This document shows positions 1-10,200 of a DNA stretch of 64,000 nucleotides, piece by piece; the stretch's first letter is position 1, and each line of letters begins with the position of its first letter. Under the pieces are notes generated by a model that searched no databases, had not been told where the DNA came from, and saw nothing but the letters and a program-made list of their open reading frames with translations. The translations under genes and the position numbers were made by a program. This DNA is from Bolinopsis microptera (taxonomy: Eukaryota > Ctenophora > Tentaculata > Lobata > Bolinopsidae): the NCBI RefSeq assembly GCF_026151205.1, contig NC_087076.1:15398419-15462418 (forward strand), in the 5' to 3' direction.

Positions 1-1
1 G

Positions 2-351
2 CTGTTGACCTCATTGACAGCATGTCGACTTGTACCCCTGGATAAAAAGCCTGGAGTCAGGGTTGTAGGCATAGGTGAAGTCTTACGAAGGATAATAGGG
101 AAGACAGTAATGACCCTCCTACAGAAAGATCTGGTTGGAGCCACTGCTCCTATTCAAGTTTGTGATACTATTCAGGGAGGAGTGGAAGCAGCAGTCCACG
201 CTGCAAGGGACTGCTTTGAAGACCCTGAAACTAAAGCCATCATCTTAGTGGATGCAGAGAATGCATTCAACTTGCTGAACCGATAGGCAGCTCTTAACAA
301 CATGTACATTGTATGTCCAGAAGTTGCTACTTACATTGCTACACATGGTTT
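2..351 (+). pseudogene. Reverse transcriptase fragment, internal (unclassified LINE-like family), broken
   Basis: The open frame runs in from before the window and reads LTACRLVPLDKKPGVRVVG, then VLRRIIGKTVM, then ILVDAENAFNLLNR. The last stretch looks like RT motif A, with the catalytic Asp in VDAENAF. An in-frame TAG at 284-286 follows NLLNR, and the same frame continues as AALNNMYIVCPEVATYIATHG up to about 345. The stop therefore appears to be a nonsense change inside the family sequence, where related proteins carry Gln (CAG to TAG is one step). Nothing of motifs B or C follows, so the copy is truncated at its 3' side. From memory of the family, related proteins are common in cnidarian genomes and have a C-terminal part like the one at 60293-61511. 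Family membership is recognised from motifs only. Confidence 0.7.
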
Positions 352-743
352 ATTGTTCCATTGACAACTTTTTGTTTCATTGATGGAATGTTTGACAAAA
401 GGTGTTGGCAATAAAATTGAAATTTACAGTCTTTGTTCCAATGTATGAGACTTCTGAACCTTTTTTCATGCTCTAAGTGACAGGCATGCCTATAAATCTC
501 AGCCAAATCTGTTTTGAATGTATTGGGAAGAACATTGTTTGATACCAATAATACATCATAAGAGATTGTGGCCATCAGCTATGTACAGTAGTACAGTCCT
601 AACATGTGTTAAATAGCTATTAAAATTCAGTCATTTATGTAAAGTAATATTAAAGTTCAGTTATTTATGTAAAGACCAGATTGAAACACTGTGTTTCCAG
701 ACTCTTGCTATGTTTTCAATTAATGCAAGTTTGAAAGTGATTT
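352..743. other. No gene seen; flank of LINE insertion
   Basis: AT-rich sequence between the RT fragment and the LINE. It has a short direct repeat (a TTATGTAAAG-containing unit near 632 and 666). No convincing ORF, splice structure or RNA gene was seen. It ends in the 13-bp sequence that was duplicated when the LINE inserted. Confidence 0.5.
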
Positions 744-1110
744 TTCTAGATTATCTCTCTCTCTCTCTGTTCTGGTCAACGGTTTCTGGCCTCTTACGAT
801 AAAGATGGAGGCCTTCTCGCCGTGCCCACAGAGTGCAACTCCTGCTAGCTGCATTCCAGGACTCCCAAAGTATATACGAAATCATAAAATAATAAATATC
901 AATGCAACAGACCTCTGGAGTCTTGAAGCTGTCACTACCTGTCTCAGAGCAAACCCACTTCGGTTGTGGTACTTCGGTGGGCAGACAAGGGACTTCCGAG
1001 CCAGGTCATCTCCTGGAATTTGTGCTATTATTAGTTTTCCTGGGAGTGGGTTATTTCCTGATGTTGTTTTCCTGAAATTGTGTTATTTCCTGGTGTTAAT
1101 TCCTAGTAGT

Positions 1111-4100
1111 TTACCCAAAGAGATCTTCCTTGTCTAGTCTTTTTGACTGTTCCACAAACTTTATGATGTGGTTGAGTTTACTGTTGATAATTTCCTCCAT
1201 TGTGAGTAGAGGTTTACCAAATATCCTCAGTCTGATAGTCATCAGCTGTACACATTCGCAGAGGAAATGTTGTGATGTTTCTGCTTCCCCTGGGCAGTGT
1301 TCGCAGTCTTGTGTCTCAAAGTTGACGTTGTTGGCCCTAGTCTGAAAGTAAGCTAGTGGGCTGTGCCCTGAAAGTAGCCATGTTAGCCATCTGAGGTGAG
1401 TTCCTGTGATATTAATATTCCTGTATTTGTATTTGTTAAGGAATAGTCCAAGAGGGATTTTCCCTTTATCACTGAGGTCGACCTGTCGGTATGCGTTGAG
1501 GTGTAGTTTGAATAGGTACTCATCGATTGCGTTGTTGATGATTCCTTCAGGTAGTGGGAGGAATGGTTCAGGTCCTATGGGGATACTGCTGGATCCCTCT
1601 CTTGCGAGTTCGTCGGCAAGTTCGTTACCGTGTACTCCTTCGTGTCCTGGGACCCACCTAAGTTCTACTCGGTGGGAGGTACCTAATGTATTAAGTTGGT
1701 CTACGATGTCCAGTACTATTCTGGAGCTAATGCTAGTGCTGGTAAGCGCTTTAAGCGAGGCCTGGGAATCTGAGAAAAAGTTAATGGTAGCTGGTAACCC
1801 TATGTTATCATTGATCCAGATACTTGCCATGTGGATCGCAAAGAGCTCGCATTGGTAGACTGTTGCCAGCGTGCCAAGTTGATAGCTGACTCTGTGGTAC
1901 TCTTGTGCTGCTTTGATGACACAGAATCCCGCTCCTGTAATTCCACTTGCTTTCGAGCCGTCTGTAAAGATCTGCCAGATGTAGGGAGGAAGATTATCGA
2001 TGTAGTTGATGGCAGCTTTCCTTTCTTGTATAATTACCTTGAAACGTCTGTCCAGCATGGTAACCTTGGGGATATTGTCCTGAAGTGTGCATCCTGTGTA
2101 AGTTATGTTAGTTATCATTTTCTCGACGTTGTAAGCGTGTGATTTACAGTGTCCTCGCTGGTTGTAATGGTACTGTTTATTCCATGTTCCTTGTAATTTA
2201 AGTCTCATTGCCGACTTAATTGCTAGAGATTTAAGTTTAAGGCTGATGGGACGGATTCTAGCTAGGATCTCCAGGTTAGGAGTGGGAGTACTTTTCAGTC
2301 CTCTAGTGATCATGAGACCTGCTTGGCGTTGAACTGTTTCCAGTCTGACAGAGATGTAGTGTCTGTCTGTTGAGTGTTGCCAAACTATCGCTGCATAACC
2401 TAGTGAGGGGAGAATGACTTGGTTATAGATCCATCTCACACCCGCCGGTGAGATGCCCCAGATTGTTCCTACAGCTGGTTTACAAGCGTGAAGTTGTCCT
2501 ATGGCCTTATCACATTTTTTAAGTATGTGAGTACCCCAATTAAGTTTCTGGTCGAAAGTAACCCCTAGGTAGACTGTACTATTAACTGTGGGAACTGTAG
2601 TTCCGTCAACTGTTAGCGGGGAGTCTAGATTATTGTCCTGTTTGGTGGTGAATAGGATTGCTGTACTCTTGACTCCACTGAGTTTTAATCCTTTGCTCGT
2701 GCACCAGTTGCTGATGTTCTGTAGCTGTTGCTGGGCTATGTCTCTGATCGTGACTTTACAGATGCCTCGTACGAGGATTACCAAGTCGTCTGCGAATGCC
2801 TGTATAAAGTTATTGTGGATCCCTAGGCTGCTAAGGAAGGTGTTAAGAGTTAGATTCCATAATAGTGGTGACAATACTCCTCCTTGAGGGCTACCTTTAG
2901 TAGCTTTTTTAGTGATACTGAACTCGCAATACGTGAGAGTAATGTGCCTGTTACTTATCATGAAGTAGATCCATTCTGAAATGGTTGGAGGGATGTTGGC
3001 TTCCAGCAGAGCTCCTTTGATCGCTGTGAAGCTGACTGCGTCAAAAGCCTGTTCAATGTCTAGGAACACTCCTAAAGCGTAGTTCCCTGTTGCCATCGCA
3101 TCTTCGATCCTGCGGGTTAACAGGTGGATCGCTGATTCCGTAGATTTACCTTTCCTAAAACCGTGTTGGTTTTTAGTGAGTTTAGCTGGAATTTTAAGGT
3201 CTAACTCAAGGTGCCAGAGTATGAGCCTTTCTAATAATTTTTGGAAACTGGATGTTAGTGAGATTATCCTGAATGCCCTAGGGTTACTGTAGTCCGGTTT
3301 GAGGGGTTTTGGTATAATACAACCTGTGGTATGATGCCAGGATTCTGGAGTAATTCCTAGTGCCAGTGAGTTGTGAAAGATCATACGGACTGGATCTTTA
3401 ATGTGGTCCCAAGCTTTGAGTATCATTTCGTTCCTTATATCATCCGGTCCTGCAGCTTTGTTGAGCTGAAGTTCGCGAACTGCCCTGTCAACTCTGTTTG
3501 GAGCTGTGATTTGGATTATGGTTTCTGGATCTCCTCCTTCGTATGGCGTCCGGATTGTCCCTGTACCATCGCTCGGGATGAGTATGTCGCTCAAGAGTGT
3601 TAGTGTTTCCTGAGGCGTGTCAGTTAATGTTCCGTCCGGTTTCCTGAGGCTGTTAAGGTTTCCCTGAGATGGTTTGTTAAAGCTGAGGATTTTATGTACC
3701 CTAGCTAGGGTTGAAGTACCTTTAAGATTATCGCAAAATTGTTTCCAGTTTGTACGTTTTGCCTTGGTTAAAAGTTTTTTGTATGTCCTGCTGGCATCCC
3801 TGGAGAGTTCCCAGTTTTGGTTATTCCTGGTCCGGTTAGCTTTACGTCTCAGGGCTCGAGCTGTCTGCTTTGCTGTAGTAAGTTCCGCTGTCCACCATGG
3901 TACTGTAGATCGAATGTTACCATGAGTAATAGGGCAGGCAGCATTGAAGCTTCTCCGCAAGATGTCAGAGATGAAAAGCTGTCGAGCATTGAGATCCGAC
4001 GCTGCAGTGACTGGTGAGAACCAGTACGGATGTCTCTCCAACTCAGATGCTATCAGCTCCTTATATAGCTTCCAGTCGCACTTAGAAGATGAACGTGATG

Positions 4101-4809
4101 CAAAGCTAACCCGGTCCCCTAGTCCTAGAGTAAAAGTAATGGCCTCGTGATCAGACAGGGATTTACCTTTATCCACTTTCCAATTTCTGATAAGGTTAAG
4201 GCCTAGTTGGTTACAAAGTGTGAGGTCAATAACAGAATGTCCTAATTTTCCTACAAATGTGGGTGTATTACCTGTATTACAGATCGCTAGGTTGTTGGAG
4301 CTGATAGCCTGTAGTAGTGATCTTCCCCTGGTGTTCGTACTGGTATGTCCCCATGCAGTGTGATGGGCGTTGGAGTCCACTGATGCTATCAGCGGGAGTT
4401 TCTCTCTTTCCGCATAACTGGATATCCTTGTGATTAAGTCGCTAGGGATGTCCTTTGTTATATCCATGTATATTGAAGTCAATATAATCGATAAATCCTT
4501 GTTTATGTTACTCCTTAGAGTGATACTGTCACCAGAGCTGAGTCCTGCCAGCACCATAGTCTTTTTTCCTAAGTCCTTCGGTAGCAGGGCTGCTACTCTG
4601 GGTTTATCCTGGGTGAAGGGCACAAACTGCTTGTGACTCTTCGGCACGTTACCTACCACTCCTTTCCTCACGACCGGTTCCTGGATCAAGCAAATTTGAT
4701 TAGTTTTTAGTTCCTTGTGCAGCGTGGAAGCTGCTGTAAAACGTTTGCCTAGATTAATTTGAATCACTGATGTTGAGAGATCTAGTTTACGAGGTTTAGT
4801 GGAACTCAT
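1111..4809 (-). CDS. LINE ORF2: endonuclease, reverse transcriptase, RNase H
   Basis: 1232 residues, intact. It would nick target DNA and copy the element RNA by target-primed reverse transcription. The N-terminal APE-type endonuclease has Asn19, Glu44 (QEP), Asp145/Asn147 (DSNAHHTAWG), Asp195 (SVIDL) and the SDH motif at 219-221. In the RT domain, HGFRKGKST is near 549, motif A FLDIEQAFD is at 582-590 (Asp584), motif B SPQGGVLSP is near 640 and motif C FADD is at 672-675. RNase H has Asp950 (FTDGS), Glu988 (QCELFAI), Asp1014 (FFSDS) and Asp1066 (GNELADELA). A cysteine/histidine cluster, CEHCPGEAETSQHFLCEC, lies near the C-terminus. The start is the first ATG after the 56-bp gap from ORF1. 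RNase H is what separates this from Jockey and CR1 elements. Confidence 0.95.
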   Translation of the reverse strand: MSSTKPRKLDLSTSVIQINLGKRFTAASTLHKELKTNQICLIQEPVVRKGVVGNVPKSHKQFVPFTQDKPRVAALLPKDLGKKTMVLAGLSSGDSITLRSNINKDLSIILTSIYMDITKDIPSDLITRISSYAEREKLPLIASVDSNAHHTAWGHTSTNTRGRSLLQAISSNNLAICNTGNTPTFVGKLGHSVIDLTLCNQLGLNLIRNWKVDKGKSLSDHEAITFTLGLGDRVSFASRSSSKCDWKLYKELIASELERHPYWFSPVTAASDLNARQLFISDILRRSFNAACPITHGNIRSTVPWWTAELTTAKQTARALRRKANRTRNNQNWELSRDASRTYKKLLTKAKRTNWKQFCDNLKGTSTLARVHKILSFNKPSQGNLNSLRKPDGTLTDTPQETLTLLSDILIPSDGTGTIRTPYEGGDPETIIQITAPNRVDRAVRELQLNKAAGPDDIRNEMILKAWDHIKDPVRMIFHNSLALGITPESWHHTTGCIIPKPLKPDYSNPRAFRIISLTSSFQKLLERLILWHLELDLKIPAKLTKNQHGFRKGKSTESAIHLLTRRIEDAMATGNYALGVFLDIEQAFDAVSFTAIKGALLEANIPPTISEWIYFMISNRHITLTYCEFSITKKATKGSPQGGVLSPLLWNLTLNTFLSSLGIHNNFIQAFADDLVILVRGICKVTIRDIAQQQLQNISNWCTSKGLKLSGVKSTAILFTTKQDNNLDSPLTVDGTTVPTVNSTVYLGVTFDQKLNWGTHILKKCDKAIGQLHACKPAVGTIWGISPAGVRWIYNQVILPSLGYAAIVWQHSTDRHYISVRLETVQRQAGLMITRGLKSTPTPNLEILARIRPISLKLKSLAIKSAMRLKLQGTWNKQYHYNQRGHCKSHAYNVEKMITNITYTGCTLQDNIPKVTMLDRRFKVIIQERKAAINYIDNLPPYIWQIFTDGSKASGITGAGFCVIKAAQEYHRVSYQLGTLATVYQCELFAIHMASIWINDNIGLPATINFFSDSQASLKALTSTSISSRIVLDIVDQLNTLGTSHRVELRWVPGHEGVHGNELADELAREGSSSIPIGPEPFLPLPEGIINNAIDEYLFKLHLNAYRQVDLSDKGKIPLGLFLNKYKYRNINITGTHLRWLTWLLSGHSPLAYFQTRANNVNFETQDCEHCPGEAETSQHFLCECVQLMTIRLRIFGKPLLTMEEIINSKLNHIIKFVEQSKRLDKEDLFG

Positions 4810-4865
4810 TGATAACAGAAAGGGAAAGAAATCCTAAAAATACCTAAGATATACCTGTACTATAC

Positions 4866-6353
4866 CTAATCCACGTCGCTCAGACCCTCGCTCACTGAGA
4901 GTTTCCTCCTGATCTTCCCTTCCTGTGAGTCCGGCGAGCTGCTGCTGTCTCTGTCCGACCTCTTGCTACCTGCTGATAACTTGCGTAACCTGTTGGGAGT
5001 ACTGGTGTTTTCTGCCTGGGTTTCAAGAAGTTCCTCTTCCATTTTGTCCGTGAGGACTTCCTTGTATGGCTCGAGTTCCATGTCCAGGAGAACGTCGTCC
5101 TCGTCTTTGTTATCCTGCTTCTTCTTTTCGTTACCTCCTGTTATGTGTCTGATCCTGGGGCTCTCCTCGTCCACCGGCAACTGGATGTTGTTTAGGTCCG
5201 GGATATCCTGAGGGTTAACCTGTGGGAAAGAAGGTGTTTCCCGAATTGGGCTAGCCTGGGTTATTGTCTGGTCCTGTTCTTCTGTTGCTGTACTAGCTTC
5301 ATCCTCCTGTCTTAATGTAGCTTTTAGAACCTTGATGTTAGCGTCCGGGGCTATAAATCCTGTGATTCCTGTTACCTTTGGGTGTCCCCACATTGGGACG
5401 TACAAACCTATTGGTGACAGCCAGTTTTTGGTCTTGAGCCACTGGACAGCCTCCTCGTCTATTTCTAGGTAGACATGCCAACTTGTCTCCTTGTCTCCTT
5501 CCATCCTCCATGCTTTCCTAGAAATACGTACCTGTTTTGTTGTTAATGACCCGAAGGTCCCTGCTACGAAATGCTCGTCAAGTTTAGACAACAATGGTGT
5601 TGCCATTCCTGGGAGAGTGGTGTAAATCTCCGTACCTGGCGGGCGTTCTCCTGGAAGGTAAGCTTCATACCCTGCAATCCTAGTTATTGCCTCTTTGTAG
5701 AAGCTACCTGCTGCTTGTCTACAGAAAATAATCAACTCCCTGTGGTTTAACTTGGTTCCTCCGTGAGCTAAGTGCTCCCCTGTCTGACCTGATTTAGATG
5801 CCTGTACCATGTGTTCTGAGACACCGAACTGTATCTTCCATTGGTCCTCACGCGTCATAGCCGCCTTATCTGTCCTCACCACTCTGATCTCGTACTTATC
5901 CTGGTCCGCTCCTGCAATTCTGGAGTACAGTGCTTTTACCTGGTGTTTTTGTTCCTGAATGTTGTTGTTTGAGGGGTTACTCGGTTTGGAGGCTGGCTCC
6001 TTACCTTTCGGCCCCTTTCCTTGGGTTAACCTTGCTGTTTGATGATAGGGAACCCTTACCAAGTTCCCGCCTGAGCCTCTGATCACATTAACGTGACCAG
6101 CGGTAACCCTATTGGCCCTAATTGCCTTCCTATCCTTGCTGGAACCTGCAGCTGATAACCTTCCCTTTGACTTCCCTGAATCCTTGGCTGCCTGGTGTTT
6201 CCCGCTTTTGCCTGCCTCAATCCAGTCCGATTCTCGAGTCGTGCGGGGTGATCTGCTGCGACGAGATGACTTGTGTGAGGAGGAGCGGGTTCTTCTGGTT
6301 TTGGATCTAGATCTGGATCTATGTCTGGATCTGGATCGAGATCGTGAATGCAT
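4866..6353 (-). CDS. LINE ORF1 protein with SR-rich N-terminus
   Basis: 495 residues, expected to bind the element RNA as a nucleoprotein. Residues 1-45 are an unusual run of Ser-Arg dipeptides (MHSRSRSRSRHRSRSRSK and on), like the RS domain of splicing factors. A basic, Lys/Gly-rich stretch follows to about 130, then a globular part of about 200 residues (ITREDQWKIQFG-like start, WLKTKNWLSPIGLYVPMWG near its end) and an acidic, Ser-rich tail. No CCHC zinc knuckle was seen, although I-type ORF1 proteins often carry them. The globular part may be related to the ORF1 domain annotated as DUF4780 in arthropod elements, but that is a guess. It is read first on the element RNA, and the stop is 56 bp before the ORF2 ATG. 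Confidence 0.85.
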   Translation of the reverse strand: MHSRSRSRSRHRSRSRSKTRRTRSSSHKSSRRSRSPRTTRESDWIEAGKSGKHQAAKDSGKSKGRLSAAGSSKDRKAIRANRVTAGHVNVIRGSGGNLVRVPYHQTARLTQGKGPKGKEPASKPSNPSNNNIQEQKHQVKALYSRIAGADQDKYEIRVVRTDKAAMTREDQWKIQFGVSEHMVQASKSGQTGEHLAHGGTKLNHRELIIFCRQAAGSFYKEAITRIAGYEAYLPGERPPGTEIYTTLPGMATPLLSKLDEHFVAGTFGSLTTKQVRISRKAWRMEGDKETSWHVYLEIDEEAVQWLKTKNWLSPIGLYVPMWGHPKVTGITGFIAPDANIKVLKATLRQEDEASTATEEQDQTITQASPIRETPSFPQVNPQDIPDLNNIQLPVDEESPRIRHITGGNEKKKQDNKDEDDVLLDMELEPYKEVLTDKMEEELLETQAENTSTPNRLRKLSAGSKRSDRDSSSSPDSQEGKIRRKLSVSEGLSDVD

Positions 6354-7020
6354 GATTGCTAAATTGAGGAGACGTTAGTAAAATATCTCAATCCTGAGTT
6401 TGCCTGTTGTTATCCTGTTTGTGCTGAATTTCAATCAATCAAGGAGGGTAGAGAGAGGGTTAGACGGCCAAAACAGTGACACAAAGGTGGAGAACTAAAG
6501 GGAAAAGAATGAAAACCGATCTTCTGCTGTACGATGAGTTCCTGTTGCGTAGTTAAGCTTGTCAAGCTTGTGCAGGGTCCTGCTAGTTGGAAGGGTAGCC
6601 TGATCCAGGGAAACTGGCGCCGTGAGGTCTGGACTAAACGTGCGCGCTAGCTTATTTAGCGGAAAAGTGGTGGCAGTCAGATCTTTAAACCTTTCGCGTC
6701 CTTCGCGCCTTCCAGAGGATCGGAAGGTTTGTGGTACTGAGTTGCCCGAGAGCGTTCCTTTGTTATCATTATCAGGGAGCTGGCGTGTACTTTAATTCTG
6801 CGTTATTCCTGTAATTCTTGCGTTGTACTGGCAGCTTTCTTGTATCCTGTTACCTGGGGGAAAGTTTCCTGGTGCTTGGTAGCTGTTAGTGTTAGTTTGA
6901 TGAGTCCTGCGAACTTTGAGCTGGCTAAACTCGACCTTCATACTCAGTAAGTGAGTACACCACCCGTTAGTGCCAACCAGGCCACACCACGTGGAGGTTC
7001 GGAGTGGATAATAATGACCC
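6354..7020 (-). promoter_or_regulatory. LINE 5' leader, presumed internal promoter
   Basis: 667 bp between the TSD and the ORF1 start, richer in GC than the flanks. Non-LTR elements usually carry their promoter within the transcribed 5' UTR, so the promoter of this copy probably lies here. That is inference; no specific element was identified. It abuts the AP1G1 start region (7242) in divergent orientation. Confidence 0.5.
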
Positions 7021-7241
7021 TTCTAGATTATCTATTATTCCCATTATTTTTCTGTATTATCAATTCTGTATAATTATGTATTGTTTGAAAAGATTTAGAT
7101 TATTTATATCAATTTACTCTTTCATAATTTGACAACTTGAAATTATTGTAACCAGACATACCCCCACATTATTATGTAGGTCATACATTGAATAACTGCT
7201 AACAGAATTGTTAAATGTAACTCATTTAAGGGTAGGTCAGC

Positions 7242-10200
7242 ATGGTTGTATCGCTTCTACCTTCAACTGTGAAACTCAGAGATCTGATCAGGCAGATCAG
7301 GTCTGCTAGGACTGCTGCAGAAGAGAGAGGCATTATAACCAAAGGTTTGTGAAATTATAGCTTTTAGGTTTTATCAAATTTTTCTCATCAGAGGCACTAA
7401 ATGTGGATACAATACATTATCATTTACTGAGATAACAATGTGCACAGCATGAAATATACCACGCATTATACTCTCTATCACCTTAAACATTCACTGCTCC
7501 TAAACTATAAATAATAACTACACTGATTTACTTTGTTTTCTTGAAATTGTTGTTTTCTTGACTTATTCTGTATCACAGAGTGTGCAGCGATAAGAGATAG
7601 CTTCAGAGAGGAGGATAATGATAACAGGTGCAGGAATGTTGCTAAACTTCTTTACATCCACATGTTGGGATTCCCTGCTCACTTCGGACAACTGGAGTGT
7701 CTTAAACTCATTTCTTCTCCGAGATTTGTTGATAAACGAATTGTGAGTAATTATGTGATGCTTTAAAAAATATCGTTTTGAAATACAGATAGAATTCTTG
7801 GTCGCTGTCACATTTCGGCGTCATTTTAACGGAACTGGTAGCATGAGTGTTAGCCCTTATCAACTTTGTGCCAGCTGCCAGGGCTAATCAGGAATATCAC
7901 AGAGTCCGGCTGTGTGAGTTAGAAATATTTAATAACGGAGTGACTCAAGCTCACTGCAGCAACATAAAATTGTGTTTTATGTTAAATTAATGAAATGTTA
8001 ACGATGAAATTATGTTATTAATGAAATGTATTATCTTATTAATGAAATGTATTATCTTATTAATGAAATGTATTATCTGATCACGTGTCCAACAACAGGG
8101 CTATCTGGGAGTAATGTTGTTGCTTGATGAACGCCAGGATGTACACTTACTGGTTACCAACTGTCTGAAGAACGATTTGGGACACAGCACGCAGTTTGTG
8201 TCGGGGCTTGCGCTCGCAGCGCTTGGTAACGTGTGTAGCGCTGAGATGGGCAGAGATCTTGCACCTGAGGTAAATAGTTGGATTCTCGCATTCCATAACT
8301 GGTATATTGTTTCAATCCCTAACTGTTTGTGATAAAAGTGATAAAATGACATAGGTTATTCCCAGAATGTAAGAATGTTTAGTTTATGTAATGGAATAAA
8401 CTATTTCGTAGGTTGAAAAGTTATTAAAATCGTCGAACGCATTTTTGAGGAAGAAAGCAGCTTTGTGCGCTGTCCGGATTATAAAGAAAGTTCCAGATCT
8501 TATCGAGGTAATGTTTATCTAAATTAAACTATAAAATTGTGAACGTTTTTCAACAGCTAGCAATAGATTGTTGCAAGTTACTCCATTTATGATTCGATTT
8601 TAAACTACTAAAAATAGTGCAGAAGTAAAGATTGATAAGTAAACAATTTTACCGTTTTTGAGATCAAGCAATAGTTGATTGTTGCCTAGTAATTACAGCA
8701 GTAATTCGTGTACTTGGTTTCTTATATCAGACTTTTTAACAAAGTAGAACGTATATAAAACGTGTTAGGCTTCTAGAACTAAGTTATCTGTGTAATCGGT
8801 ATTAGTTTAGAAGCGTACGATTTGAAACTACTCAAAGTTAAAATCTAATCAAAACATAATGATAAATAAGATCATCAAAAATGTTCATAAAAATATCTTA
8901 AATCAAGAATCAAGATATAGTTTAGATTGATAGTAATAAAGCAAATATTCAGGTTTTCATCCCGCTAACAAAAGCTCTGATAAACGAACGAAACCACGGA
9001 GTACTTCTGACAAGTGTTATACTGATCAGAGAAATGTGCGACATAAACCCTGACTGTATTATCCACTTCAAGAAGTGTATCTTTAACTTGTTACGAGTGC
9101 TCAAGAATCTGATAATGGCCGGATATTCACCAGAACACGACGTGGCTGGATGTTCGGACCCTTTCTTACAGGTTGGGCTTTATAAGTATTTGTTACTGTG
9201 TACATACCTTTCTTACAGGTTGATGTTTATAAGTATTTGTTACTGTGTATACCTTTCTTACAGGTTGGGGTTTATAAGTATTTGTTACTGTGTATACCTT
9301 TCTTACAGGTTGATGTTTATAAGTATTTGTTACTGTGTATACCTTTCTTAGAGGTTCATGTTTATAAGTATTTGTTACTGTGTTTACCTTTCTTACAGGT
9401 TTTATAAACGTAATTTATTGTGTAATGATAGACTTGTAATGTTGCAGTTGGATTGTTTTAATCTTATTGTTTCTTGAGAGTTCTGTGTTTTACCACCGTA
9501 TAAGATTATATATTTGTGTCCTGCCATCTCTACTTAACAGTTTGATCGTTATCAGATTGTGATTTGTGTGTCTAATTAGTACACAACTAATTACTCCTGC
9601 TTTACCCCAGGTACAATTATTGAGGTTGCTCGCGGTCCTTGGTAAAAGTGACGCCGATGCAAGTGAGCAGATGAACGATATTCTAGCACAAGTAGCAACC
9701 AACACCGAAACCAGCAAGAATGTCGGAAATGCCATTCTGTACCAGACAGTGTTAACTATCATGGATATAGATGCAGAAAGTGGGCTCAGGGTTCTTGCTA
9801 TCAATATTCTTGGACGATTTCTGCTTAATTCTGATAAAAACATAAGGTAAGTGTCTTTCTTGGTGTGCTAGAACTGTTACAACTTCAGAGATGTACCTTA
9901 TTTGCGTATTAATTGATTCATAGCTATTTTCATCGTACCATTTGGAGCAATGTGCACATCAAATTGCCACTAATCCAACATATTGAACAGCGATTTAAGT
10001 ATTATATGGAACACGCGGTGGGAAAATTAAGGCAGTCCCATTGTATTTACAGGGCTGACAATGTAGTATTTTTGCGCGCGACCGTAACGAGCCGAGCGCG
10101 CATCGCATCGTGTGTGACTAAATTATACGATTACAAAGATCACAAGTTTACCAAAATTGATACGTTGATTATCTGTTCCCTTGCTGACTATCGGCTGTAA

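Larger units (their letters stand above)
757..7020 (-). mobile_element. Full-length LINE (I/Nimb-like, RNase H-containing), 6264 bp, with 13-bp TSD
   Basis: A two-ORF non-LTR retrotransposon on the - strand. The 13-bp sequence TTCTAGATTATCT occurs at 744-756 and again at 7021-7033, exactly bracketing the element. It has a 5' leader of about 667 bp (6354-7020), ORF1 (6353-4866), a 56-bp gap, ORF2 (4809-1111) and a 354-bp 3' UTR. On the element strand the 3' end is a short GA-rich tail (seen as CTCTCTCTCTC at 757-767) instead of poly(A). Both ORFs are open and every catalytic motif checked is present, so the copy looks young and possibly competent. Endonuclease, RT and RNase H in one ORF place it near the I group. 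The exact clade needs a tree. It sits head to head with AP1G1. Confidence 0.93.

Noticed and set aside
805-1137. 110-codon open frame upstream of ORF2 on the opposite strand
   Set aside because: Lies in the LINE 3' UTR and end of ORF2, antisense, with no family features.
8608-8617. Perfect MEF2 binding site CTAAAAATAG in AP1G1 intron 4
   Set aside because: A single A/T-rich 10-mer in AT-rich intron is expected by chance at this scale; no cluster or conservation visible.
9034-9407. Open frames with repeated [17 protein letters not shown] peptides
   Set aside because: Exon 5 of AP1G1 read through its donor into the 45-bp repeat; repeat length divisible by three keeps the frame open.
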